From CAZMZW01 sp963802275 (GTDB lineage Bacteria > Chloroflexota > Anaerolineae > Anaerolineales > Anaerolineaceae): a stretch of DNA of 64,000 nt. Each line of letters starts with the position of its first letter. The first letter of the stretch is position 1. Positions 38,535 to 47,033 of this stretch are shown here, piece after piece. Made by a program: the position numbers and the translations under genes. Under the pieces are notes generated by a model that saw nothing but the letters and a program-made list of their open reading frames with translations, did no database searches and was not told the DNA's origin. The stretch lies in the NCBI GenBank assembly GCA_963802275.1, contig CAWDIB010000001.1:62001-126000 (forward strand), read 5' to 3'.

Positions 38535-39930
38535 ATGAAAACTTTACTTGTTAAAAATGCGAAAGTGCTGGTGACGATGGACGACCAGCGCCGGGAGATA
38601 ATGAATGGGGGATTATTAATTGAAGATGGATTCATCAAGCAGGCAGGACCGACCACAGAGTTACCAAACACAGCGGATGAGGTGTTGGACTTAAAAGATC
38701 ATTTGGTGCTGCCGGGGCTGGTGAACACCCACCATCATTTTTATCAAACGCTGACGCGCGCGGTACCGGCTGCCCAGGATGCCAATTTGTTCAATTGGCT
38801 CAAGTCCTTGTATCCCATCTGGGCACGGATGAACCCCGAAGACATCTTTATTTCCACACAGACAGCCCTGGCGGAATTGGCGCTGTCCGGCTGCACAACC
38901 GCTTCCGACCATTTGTATTTGTTCCCCAACGGTTCAAAGCTGGATGATGAAATCGAAGCGGCAGGTACCACCGGATTGAGACTGCACGCGAGCCGCGGCT
39001 CGATGAGCCTGGGGGAGAGCAAGGGCGGGCTGCCGCCGGATTCGGTGGTGGACACGGAAGAAAACATTCTCAAAGACAGCCAGCGGCTGATCGAAAAATA
39101 CCATGACGACAAACCTGGTTCCATGGTGCAGGTGGTGCTGGCGCCATGCTCGCCTTTCAGCGTGACCGGTGAACTGATGCGGCAAAGCGCCATAGCTCGC
39201 AAGACAATATGGCGTTCATTTACATACACATCTATCCGAAACGCAGGATGAAGATGCCTTCTGCCTGCAGCAATTCGGACACCGACCGGTGGCCTACATG
39301 CAGTCACTGGATTGGGTGGGGCAGGATGTGTGGTTTGCGCATTCGGTATACACCAATACCGATGAGATACAGGTGTATGCCAACACCGGCTGCGGCGTGG
39401 CGCATTGTCCCTGCTCCAATATGCGCCTGGCATCCGGGATCGCCCCCGTGCGGGAGTTCCTTAAAGCCAAAGTGAAGGTGGGAATAGGAGTGGATGGCTC
39501 AGCCAGCAATGACAGCTCGCACCTGCTGGCGGAAGCGCGCCAGGTAATGCTGCTGGCTCGCGTGCGTGCCGGGCTGGAGGGCGCCTCCCTGTCCGGTTCG
39601 GGGGAGCACTGGATCATGACCGCGCGCATTGCCTTGGAATTGGCCACGCGCGGCGGGGCGGCAGTGCTGGGGCGCAGTGATATCGGTTCACTGGAAGCGG
39701 GTAAATGCGCTGATTTCATCGCCATTGACCTCAATCAGCTGGATTACGCCGGGGCATTGCACGACCCGGTTTCGGCTGTGCTTTTTTGTACCGCAAAGAA
39801 TGTGGCTTTCAACTATGTGCATGGTAAAGCGGTGGTATTCCAGGGTCAATTCATACCATTCGATATTTTGAAACATGCTGATAAACATAACAAGGCAGCC
39901 CGACGCTTATTGGCTGGAACGGGCATATAG
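38535..39930 (+). CDS. 8-oxoguanine deaminase-type/SsnA-like aminohydrolase, frameshifted
   Basis: Amidohydrolase-superfamily deaminase of ~465 residues once a single base is dropped near 39200. The first frame (to ~39205) holds the metal motif NTHHHFYQ (H66-H68) and PAAQDANLFNWLKSLYPIWA with LAELALSGCTTASDHLY, both matching 8-oxoguanine deaminases. The second frame gives YGVHLHTHLSETQDEDAF (third His), WFAHSVYTNTDE, GCGVAHCPCSNMRLASG and GIGVDGSASNDSSHL (catalytic Asp). SsnA, guanine and cytosine-type deaminases are relatives. The reaction would remove the amino group of (8-oxo)guanine. First gene of the purine/carbamoyl island, directly behind a regulated promoter. Confidence 0.82.
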
Positions 39931-39981
39931 GTTTATGCGCCACACCTTTCAAACCAAATTGACAAATTCAGAAAACTAAAT

Positions 39982-41766
39982 ATGGATATCAGGGCGCTAA
40001 TCGATTGTGCAATGGGACGGATTCCAGCCGATACCGTTATCCGCAATGCCACCTGGTGCTGTGTGCAAAGCGGGGAGTTCATCCCCAAAACTGATATTGC
40101 CATATTGCGCCACCGCATAGCCTATGCCGGGGAGGATGCCAGCCATACAATTAGCAGCCAAACACGCATCATTGACGCTGATGGGCGTTATGCGGTTCCC
40201 GGGCTGCTGGATGCTCACATGCATGTGGAATCGGGCATGCTGACCATCACCGAGTTTGCCCGGGCGGTCATCCCACACGGAACGACAGCCATGTTCATCG
40301 ACCCACACGAGATTGCCAATGTATTCGGATTGCGCGGCGTACGGTTGATGGTGGATGAAGCCCAGCGTCAGTTGATCCATGTGTTTGTGCAAATGCCCTC
40401 CTGTGTTCCTTCGGCACCCGGGCTGGAAACCCCCGGTGAGACCATCGGCCCCAATGAGGTAGCGGAAGCGATGACCTGGCCGGGCATCATCGGTCTGGGC
40501 GAAATGATGAATTTTCCGGGTGTGGCAGGCGGAGATGACAAAGCGCTGGCAGAAATCGATGCCACCCGCTCTGCCGGTAAGGTGGTCGGCGGGCATTACG
40601 CCTCAATGGACTTGGGTCGTCCGTTTCACGGTTATGTAGCCGGGGCCATCCAGGATGACCATGAAGGAACACGTAAGGAGGATGCCATCCAGCGTGTACG
40701 CCAGGGCATGCAAGTGCTGGTGAGGTATGCCTCTGCCTGGCACGATGTGGCTGAGCAGGCGGTTGCCATCACCCGCGAGAAGGTGAATGCCAGCCGTTTC
40801 TGTCTGTGCACGGATGATTCCCATTGTGAAACCCTGGTTAATGAGGGACACATGGACCGCGCGGTGCGAGAGGCAATCCGCTGCGGAATTCCACCCATGA
40901 CCGCGCTGCAGATGGCGACCATAAACACGGCGGTGCATTTTAAGGTCAGCCATGAAATTGGCATGATTGCCCCGGCACGTTTTGCTGACTTGCTGCTGGT
41001 GCGCGACCTGGAGTCATTCCATGTGGACCTAGTGATGTGCGAGGGGCAAGTATTGGCAGAAAAAGAGGAGATGAAGGTTGAAATGCCAACCAGCCAGTTG
41101 CCGGATTGGGCTTTGCATTCCATCCACATACCTCGTGATCTCAGCGAAGAAGATTTTTTCATAAAGGTTCCCCGCCATTTGGCGCCTTTAAAAATCGCTG
41201 CCAATGTGATTGGCATCATTGAAAACCAGGCTCCAACCCGCCACTTGAAACTGCCGGTTTCCACCCTGGATGGTCAAGTGATTCTCAATGAAAAAGAAGA
41301 TTTGGCGAAGGTGGCAGTGATTGAGCGGCATCACAACTCGGGGGAAATTCAACTCGGATTGGTGAAGGGATTTGGTTTAAAAGGTAATTGTGCAGTGGCA
41401 ACAACGGTTGCACACGACTGTCATCACCTGGTGGTGGTGGGAACAAAGGATGCCGATATGGCCAAGGCCGCCAATCAGCTGCGTACAAGCGGTGGAGGGC
41501 AGGTGGTGGTCAGGGATGGAATGGTGATCGCTGAGGTCAACCTGCCAATTGGCGGGTTAATGTCCAACCAACCAGCAACACAAATTGCCAGCAAAGTGGC
41601 GGGAGTGCTGGAGGGTTTCCGTACCTGCGGCTGCATGCTCAACAACCCGAACATGCAGCTTTCACTGCTGGCGCTGGTGGTCATCCCGGAGTTGCGCATC
41701 TCCAACCTTGGGTTAGTGGATGTCAACCGCTTTGATTTTATTCCCCTCCTGGAAGCAATGGAATGA
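39982..41766 (+). CDS. ade: Adenine deaminase
   Basis: 594 residues, full length for Ade, which hydrolyses adenine to hypoxanthine and ammonia. The metal motif DAHMHVESG (H79, H81, E83), GTTAMFIDPHEIANVFG, GLGEMMNFPGV, ASAWHDVAEQ, and CTDDSHCETLVNEGHMD (further His/Asp ligands) are all present; the C-terminal half has the Ade-specific HHNSGEIQLGLVKGFGL and TTVAHDCHHLVVVG with NLPIGGLMS. It begins 51 bp after the SsnA-like deaminase. Its stop overlaps the ATG of the GntR regulator by 4 bp. A dead 5' copy of a related gene lies at 9690-10156. Confidence 0.95.
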   Translation: MDIRALIDCAMGRIPADTVIRNATWCCVQSGEFIPKTDIAILRHRIAYAGEDASHTISSQTRIIDADGRYAVPGLLDAHMHVESGMLTITEFARAVIPHGTTAMFIDPHEIANVFGLRGVRLMVDEAQRQLIHVFVQMPSCVPSAPGLETPGETIGPNEVAEAMTWPGIIGLGEMMNFPGVAGGDDKALAEIDATRSAGKVVGGHYASMDLGRPFHGYVAGAIQDDHEGTRKEDAIQRVRQGMQVLVRYASAWHDVAEQAVAITREKVNASRFCLCTDDSHCETLVNEGHMDRAVREAIRCGIPPMTALQMATINTAVHFKVSHEIGMIAPARFADLLLVRDLESFHVDLVMCEGQVLAEKEEMKVEMPTSQLPDWALHSIHIPRDLSEEDFFIKVPRHLAPLKIAANVIGIIENQAPTRHLKLPVSTLDGQVILNEKEDLAKVAVIERHHNSGEIQLGLVKGFGLKGNCAVATTVAHDCHHLVVVGTKDADMAKAANQLRTSGGGQVVVRDGMVIAEVNLPIGGLMSNQPATQIASKVAGVLEGFRTCGCMLNNPNMQLSLLALVVIPELRISNLGLVDVNRFDFIPLLEAME

Positions 41767-42515
41767 CACTGGTACACCCTGCACCCTCACCAGATGACTC
41801 AGTACGTCATCCTTTCCAGCGGCTGCAAACCGATTTGGAAAAGATAATTTCCATAACCCTGCCGGGGGAAAGACTGCTGACCGAACCAAAACTGGCCAGG
41901 AAACTGGGTGTTTCGCGCTCAACTCTGCGTGAAGCCATGCGCGCATTTGAAGCGCAGGGGCGCATCCGCCGGCAGCAGGGAATCGGTACTTTTGTAGTGG
42001 AACAAAGCCCGGTGATCGAATCCGGATTGGAAAAGCTGGAGAGCATCGAGTCCCTCGCGCGGCGCATCAACCTGCCAGTCTCAATGGGCTGGATGAAGGT
42101 TGAAAAGATCGAAGCGGATGAAAAGCAGGCGGAATCCCTGCACGTTCCGCTCAAGCAAATGTTGTTGAAACTATCACGCATCATTCGCGTGGAAAAACGG
42201 CCGGTTGCGTTCCTGGTGGATATGCTGCCGGAGAGTCTTATTTCCAAAGAAAGCCTGAATAATGGATTCACCGGCTCAGTGCTGGATTTGATCCACAAAG
42301 AAGCCAGGGTGCATCCGGAAAAATCCTATACCGAAATCCAGGCAGTTTCGGCTGATTCTTTCATTGCGCATGCCCTGCAAATCCAGCGCGGGGATGTGCT
42401 GCTGCATTTCAGCGCTGACCTGTACGACCAGTCCGGTCAGGTGGTGGACCATTCGGAAAGTTATTTTCTCCCCGGTTATTTTCGTTTTCATGTCGTCCGG
42501 ACCGTGGGAGCATAA
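41763..42515 (+). CDS. GntR-family regulator with UTRA effector domain
   Basis: 250 residues. Winged-helix DNA-binding domain at ~25-75 (RLLTEPKLARKLGVSRSTLR, RRQQGIGTFVVEQ), then a UTRA ligand domain (~95-245) with KLSRIIRVEKRPVAFLVDML and LHFSADLYDQSGQVVDHSES. HutC-type members bind small metabolites and repress catabolic operons. Starting inside the ade stop codon, it is translationally coupled to it, so the regulator is probably made with the pathway and controls it. Candidate operators flank the promoter at 38480-38508. The effector could be a purine or a breakdown product. Confidence 0.92.
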   Translation: MTLVHPAPSPDDSVRHPFQRLQTDLEKIISITLPGERLLTEPKLARKLGVSRSTLREAMRAFEAQGRIRRQQGIGTFVVEQSPVIESGLEKLESIESLARRINLPVSMGWMKVEKIEADEKQAESLHVPLKQMLLKLSRIIRVEKRPVAFLVDMLPESLISKESLNNGFTGSVLDLIHKEARVHPEKSYTEIQAVSADSFIAHALQIQRGDVLLHFSADLYDQSGQVVDHSESYFLPGYFRFHVVRTVGA

Positions 42516-42542
42516 AAATTTATTCTATACGGAGGTAGAAAA

Positions 42543-43496
42543 ATGAGAAGCTTTTTAGGACGAGACATTCTTTCACTCAAGGATTTCGAAAGGGCGGAAT
42601 TTTACCGCGTTTTCGAAGTCGCCGATGAGCTGGAACCGATCGCGCGCAGCCGGCGCAATTCCGACCTGCTCAAGGAAAAAACATTGGTGACGGCGTTTTA
42701 CCAGCCCAGCACACGCACACGCCTGGCACATGAAGCGGCCATGCACCGCCTGGGCGGGCATGTGACCGGATTCTCAGACGCCAAGATGACCCGCGCTGGA
42801 GACTGGTACCAGGAATCGATCAAGGATACCGTGCACATGTTGGAATACTACGGCGATGTGATTGTCATGCGCCACTTCCAACAGGGGGCGCCGGCCGAGG
42901 CGGCCAAGTTCTCCAGCGTACCGATCATCAATGCCGGTGACGGCTGGGGTGAGCATCCGACCCAGGTGCTGACTGACTTATACACGGTATTGAACGAGAT
43001 GGGCACCATCGACGGTTTAACCTTCCTGTGCATTGGCGATATGCGCATGCGCACGATGCATTCCATCTCCTATGCGCTGACGCAGTTTGACTGCGAGGTG
43101 ATCTATGTGGCTCCGCCGGAAATGTCGCTGACCAAGGAATTCAAGGATGAATTGAAGCAATATAACCTGCGTTTCACGGAAGCCAAGCATGTGGCAGATG
43201 TGATCGACAAGGCGGATGTCATCTACATGGAGCCAGTGGTTCAGCCGGATTACACCAAAGCGCGCCAGGAAGCCAGCTCGGACAAGGGCATGACGCCGGA
43301 TAACTACAAGGTGACCCGTAAGCTGCTGGAGGAAAAAGGCCGCAGCGATGCCATCGTGCTGCATTCCCTGCCGCGCATGGACGAGCTGCCGATCGATGTG
43401 GACAGCACCCGCCATGCCCGCTATTGGGAAGAGGCATTCAATGGGGTGGTGGTACGCATGGCACTGCTTTCGCTGGTTTTGGGCGCTATGGAATAA
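42543..43496 (+). CDS. Aspartate/ornithine carbamoyltransferase-family protein, PyrB-like
   Basis: 317 residues. Carbamoyl-phosphate motif STRTR at 56-60 (FYQPSTRTRLAHEAA), and C-terminal HSLPRMDELPIDVDSTRHAR followed by FNGVVVRMALLSLVLG, which is closer to aspartate carbamoyltransferase (HPLPRxDE..DVDxTxHAxYF) than to OTC. Yet the QPDYTKARQEASSDKGM region and catabolic context argue against a plain pyrimidine-synthesis PyrB. It may act on a different amino acceptor, or in reverse to make carbamoyl phosphate for the carbamate kinase two genes on. GGAGG precedes the ATG. Confidence 0.85.
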   Translation: MRSFLGRDILSLKDFERAEFYRVFEVADELEPIARSRRNSDLLKEKTLVTAFYQPSTRTRLAHEAAMHRLGGHVTGFSDAKMTRAGDWYQESIKDTVHMLEYYGDVIVMRHFQQGAPAEAAKFSSVPIINAGDGWGEHPTQVLTDLYTVLNEMGTIDGLTFLCIGDMRMRTMHSISYALTQFDCEVIYVAPPEMSLTKEFKDELKQYNLRFTEAKHVADVIDKADVIYMEPVVQPDYTKARQEASSDKGMTPDNYKVTRKLLEEKGRSDAIVLHSLPRMDELPIDVDSTRHARYWEEAFNGVVVRMALLSLVLGAME

Positions 43497-43504
43497 ATGA
43501 ATTG

Positions 43505-43531
43505 AAGGGCGGGGATTTTTTTCCCGCCCTT
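43505..43531 (+). promoter_or_regulatory. Intercistronic hairpin
   Basis: AAGGGCGGGGA / TCCCGCCCTT with a T-only loop, between the two carbamoyltransferase genes. It lacks a T-tract after the stem, so processing or mRNA protection is more likely than termination. Confidence 0.6.
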
Positions 43532-43554
43532 ATGAATAGAAAAGGAGAAAGACT

Positions 43555-44535
43555 ATGCAAACCTGGTTACATGGACGCGATTTAATCGGCGACCTCGATT
43601 TTTCAAAAGAAGAAGTTGAAACAGTCATGGATGTGGCGTTTGACCTGAAACGCCAGCGGGCATTGAACATTCCCCATCCCATCTTGCGCGATAAAGTGCT
43701 GGCAATGCTGTTCTTTTTCAGCAGCACGCGCACGCGCGGTTCCTTTGAAGCTGGCATTGACCAGTTGGGCGGGCATGCAGCTTTCATCGAAAGCAAAACC
43801 ACCCAGATCGCGCATGGCGATACCCCCAAAGAAATCGGGGAAATCTTCGGACGTTATTTCGATGCGATTGCCATCCGCCACTGTGATTGGAAAGTGGGCA
43901 ATCAATACCTGAATGCGGTGGCCAGGTATTCGCGCACGCCGGTTTTGAACATGCAGTGTGAAATCTACCACCCGTTCCAATGCCTGGCAGACCTGATGAC
44001 CATTTTAGAAAAGAAAGGTCGCGATCTGCGCAAGAAGAAAATGGTCGTTTCCTGGGCGTATGCCGAATCCTATTCCAAACCCATCTCCGTGCCGCAAAGC
44101 CTGATCCTGCAGATGCCGCGCTTTGGGCTGGATGTGGTGCTGGCTCATCCGCCGGAGTTCAAACTGATGCCGGAGATCATGGAACAAGCCCGAGAACAGG
44201 CGCGTAAATTCCACACCGGATTTGAGGTGATGGATGACATGGAGAAAGCGTTCAAAGATGCCGATATTGTCTATCCCAAATCCTGGGGACCGCTAGTCTT
44301 CACCGAAGATACCAAAGAGGGTGAAGCCATCACCAAAAAATATTCGAGCTGGATCACGGATGAACGCAAGATGAAGCTGGCCAAAGAGGATGCCATTTAC
44401 ATGCACCCGCTGCCAGCCGACCGCAATATCGAAGTGAGTGATGCGGTCATTGATGGCCCCAATTCAGTGGTTTATGACCAGGCGGAGAACCGCCTGCATG
44501 CCCAGAAAGCCGTTATGGCGCTTACGATGAGTTAA
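43555..44535 (+). CDS. ygeW: Knotted carbamoyltransferase, YgeW-like
   Basis: 326 residues. SSTRTR at 56-61 binds carbamoyl phosphate; HPFQCLADLMTILEKKGRDL and YMHPLPADRNIEVSDAVIDG complete the active site. The segment VVSWAYAESYSKPISVPQSL, with a Pro/Ser-rich loop after the second half begins, is the YgeW/knotted-type signature (AOTCase/SOTCase/YgeW) rather than OTC. In enterobacterial clusters YgeW works in anaerobic purine-derived nitrogen catabolism, and its exact acceptor is still debated. It follows the PyrB-like gene and precedes carbamate kinase by 25 bp, an arrangement that fits phosphorolysis of a carbamoylated intermediate. Confidence 0.9.
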   Translation: MQTWLHGRDLIGDLDFSKEEVETVMDVAFDLKRQRALNIPHPILRDKVLAMLFFFSSTRTRGSFEAGIDQLGGHAAFIESKTTQIAHGDTPKEIGEIFGRYFDAIAIRHCDWKVGNQYLNAVARYSRTPVLNMQCEIYHPFQCLADLMTILEKKGRDLRKKKMVVSWAYAESYSKPISVPQSLILQMPRFGLDVVLAHPPEFKLMPEIMEQAREQARKFHTGFEVMDDMEKAFKDADIVYPKSWGPLVFTEDTKEGEAITKKYSSWITDERKMKLAKEDAIYMHPLPADRNIEVSDAVIDGPNSVVYDQAENRLHAQKAVMALTMS

Positions 44536-44560
44536 TTCAAAACAGCAAAGGAAAAAAGCA

Positions 44561-45511
44561 ATGGACAAAAAAGTAGCAGTCGTCGCCATCGGCGGCAATT
44601 CATTGATCAGGGATCCAAAGAAAGTGACCGTGGAGGACCAGTACCTGGCAGCCAAGGAGACCACTTTTCATATAGCTGACATGATCGAAGCCGGCTGGGA
44701 TGTAGCCATCGGTCATGGCAACGGCCCACAGGTGGGTTTCATCCTGCGCCGTTCGGAAATAGCCGCCAAGGTGGAAGGCATGCACGAGGTGCCGCTGGAT
44801 GTATGCGGGGCGGATAGCCAGGGCGCCATCGGATATGCCCTGCAGCAAACGCTGCAGAATGAATTATTCAAGCGCAAGATCAAGAAACCGGTTGCCACGG
44901 TCATCACCCAGGTGCTGGTAAATAAGGACGATCCCGCATTCAAGAATCCGACCAAACCGATTGGCGGCTTTATGGATGAGGTAGATGCCAAGAAACGAGC
45001 CAGTGAGCTGGGCTGGGCAGTGGTGGAGGATTCCGGGCGCGGCTGGCGGCGGGTGGTGGCTTCGCCCATCCCACAAGAAGTGGTGGAACTGGAGTCGGTG
45101 CAAACGCTCATCGAAGCCGGTGTGGTGGTCATCACCGTTGGCGGCGGCGGGATCCCGGTCATTAACACAAATGGAGATTACTTCGGCACCGCGGCAGTCA
45201 TCGACAAGGATTATGCCAGCAGCCTCCTGGCACGCAACATCAAGGCGGACCTGTTCCTCATTTCCACCGCGGTGGAGAAGGTAGCCTTAAATTTCGGTAA
45301 ACCAGAACAGAAGTGGCTGGATAAAATCAGCCTGGCGGAAGCCAAACAGTACCTGGCAGAAGGCACTCATTTTGCCAAGGGGTCCATGGCGCCCAAGATG
45401 CAAGCGATCATCTGGTTCCTGGAAGCCGGTGGCAAGCATGCCATCATCACCAATCCGGATAACATTGGCCGCGCACTAAAAGGCGAGACCGGCACGCACA
45501 TCCTGCCATGA
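44561..45511 (+). CDS. arcC: Carbamate kinase
   Basis: 316 residues of the amino-acid-kinase fold. It converts carbamoyl phosphate + ADP to ATP, CO2 and ammonia, so it is the energy-yielding end of carbamoyl-group catabolism. Motifs: VAIGGNSLIRDP, HGNGPQVGFILRRSE (nucleotide/carbamate site), CGADSQGAIGYALQQ, RRVVASPIPQEVVE, VITVGGGGIPVI, KDYASSLLARNIKADLFLIS, and FAKGSMAPKMQAIIWFLEAG. All are intact. It directly follows the YgeW-like gene, as in arginine-deiminase-type and yqeA-type operons. No arginine deiminase is in the window. Confidence 0.96.
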   Translation: MDKKVAVVAIGGNSLIRDPKKVTVEDQYLAAKETTFHIADMIEAGWDVAIGHGNGPQVGFILRRSEIAAKVEGMHEVPLDVCGADSQGAIGYALQQTLQNELFKRKIKKPVATVITQVLVNKDDPAFKNPTKPIGGFMDEVDAKKRASELGWAVVEDSGRGWRRVVASPIPQEVVELESVQTLIEAGVVVITVGGGGIPVINTNGDYFGTAAVIDKDYASSLLARNIKADLFLISTAVEKVALNFGKPEQKWLDKISLAEAKQYLAEGTHFAKGSMAPKMQAIIWFLEAGGKHAIITNPDNIGRALKGETGTHILP

Positions 45512-45701
45512 ATTTTTAAGGTTGCAGAAGGGACTAAAATTGTAGCTGCCGGGTCATCTGATTCATTATTCATTTAATTAATTGATTGTTGAACCAGGAT
45601 GATCAATTGAATTTAAGAGGAGGTGGTTGCAGCACAATTCCTTATGCCGATCCCCATGGGATGTTTGTATTGGTATTTGTATCATTCAAGAGAGGAGAAT
45701 C

Positions 45702-46970
45702 ATGAAAAAGAAACTTTTATGGATGACCGCTTCGTTGGTGATCGTGCTCACCATGGTACTGTCTGCCTGTGCACCGGCAGCCACTCCGGCACCAGCTCCG
45801 GCTGCTCCGGTTGCACCAACTGAGCCCGCCAAGGAACCCGAAAAGCCAAAGGAATTTAATTTCGGCATGCTGCTGGTGGGACCGCATAACGACCGCGGCT
45901 GGAGCCAGGCACACTATGATGCCGGTTTGTATGTGGAACAGAAAATTACTGGCGCAAAAATGCAGTACCTGGAAAATGTTTACGTGGGTGTCGGCGGTCT
46001 GCCCCAGGGTGTGACCGAGGCGGACGCTGCTGCAGATATGGTTTCCAAGGGCGCCAAGATGGTCATATTCAACTCGGATGCCATGCAGGACAAGGCGATT
46101 GAATTTGCCAAGGCTCACCCGGAAACATTTGTCATTCATGCTTCTGGTGACAGCGCCTGGAAAGATGGCAAGAACTACCAGAATATACCCAACCTGTACA
46201 ATGTGATGGGCCGCATGGAATACGGCAAGATGATGGCCGGCTGTGCCGCCGCTCTCACCACCCAGACCGGCAAGATCGGTTATTTGGGTCCGCTGATCAA
46301 TGATGAAACCCGCCGGCTTGCATCCTCAGTCTACCTGGGCGCGCAATATTGCTGGACTGAATACCTCAAGAAAAAACCGGAAGACTTGAAATTCAAGGTT
46401 ACCTGGATCGGCTTCTGGTTCTATATACCGGGTGTTTCCACCGACCCAACCCAGGTGGCGGATGAGTTCTATAACAGCGGCTATGACGTGGTCATCTCCG
46501 GCATTGACACCACCGAGAACCTGGTGGAAGCCGGGAAGATGCGCGCGCAGGGCAAAACCGTCTGGGCGGTCGCCTATGACTATAAAAATGGTTGTGACGA
46601 GGCCAAGGAATACTGCCTGGGCGTACCTTATTTCAACTGGGGTCCTGCTTATGTTGACCAGATCAAAAAAGCCACAGCCGGAACTTTCAAGGCCGGGTTT
46701 GACTGGTTTGGCCCGGATTGGAAAAACATAAACAATCCTGACACAAGCATTGTCGGTTTCACCAAGGGTGCGGCGTTGAGCGCGGAAGCGTCCGCCAACC
46801 TGGATAAATTCATTGCCGAACTGGCAGGTGGATTGAATCTGTTTGTCGGTCCATTGAAATTCCAGGATGGTTCGGTCTATCTCAAGGATGGCGAGAAAGC
46901 CACCGATCAACAAATCTGGTACTTACCTCAATTACTTGAGAGTATGGAAGGCCAGAGCGTTTCCAAATAA
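45702..46970 (+). CDS. BMP-family substrate-binding lipoprotein
   Basis: 422 residues. Signal peptide MKKKLLWMTASLVIVLTMVL with lipobox ending at C23 (LSAC), a Pro/Ala linker, then a BMP (PF02608) domain that includes FGMLLVGPHNDRGWSQAHYD, MVIFNSDAMQDKAIEFA, FVIHASGD, and KIGYLGPLINDETRRL. The ATG at 45702 follows AGAGGAG; the longer upstream extension is rejected because it would bury the signal peptide. The family binds nucleosides or purines/pyrimidines, matching the ATPase and permeases behind it and the catabolic enzymes ahead. A stable hairpin follows the stop. Confidence 0.93.
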   Translation: MKKKLLWMTASLVIVLTMVLSACAPAATPAPAPAAPVAPTEPAKEPEKPKEFNFGMLLVGPHNDRGWSQAHYDAGLYVEQKITGAKMQYLENVYVGVGGLPQGVTEADAAADMVSKGAKMVIFNSDAMQDKAIEFAKAHPETFVIHASGDSAWKDGKNYQNIPNLYNVMGRMEYGKMMAGCAAALTTQTGKIGYLGPLINDETRRLASSVYLGAQYCWTEYLKKKPEDLKFKVTWIGFWFYIPGVSTDPTQVADEFYNSGYDVVISGIDTTENLVEAGKMRAQGKTVWAVAYDYKNGCDEAKEYCLGVPYFNWGPAYVDQIKKATAGTFKAGFDWFGPDWKNINNPDTSIVGFTKGAALSAEASANLDKFIAELAGGLNLFVGPLKFQDGSVYLKDGEKATDQQIWYLPQLLESMEGQSVSK

Positions 46971-46984
46971 AAATCATTTTGTTT

Positions 46985-47010
46985 TCGGGGAAGGCTATTG
47001 CCTTCCCCGA
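46985..47010 (+). promoter_or_regulatory. Hairpin between binding protein and ATPase genes
   Basis: TCGGGGAAGG / CCTTCCCCGA, a perfect 10-bp stem with loop CTATTG, then an interrupted T-rich run. Such hairpins often cause partial termination or shield the binding-protein mRNA so that it outnumbers the ATPase and permeases. Confidence 0.78.
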
Positions 47011-47033
47011 TGGTTATCAATCATTTTTTATTC

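Noticed and set aside
43505..43531. Hairpin between the carbamoyltransferase genes as a terminator
   Set aside because: There is no T-tract after the stem; the T residues form the loop.
45623..45701. GAGGAGG plus a short overlapping ORF before the binding-protein gene
   Set aside because: A leader peptide was considered, but the frame runs into the lipoprotein gene out of phase and shows no regulatory residues or hairpin alternatives.
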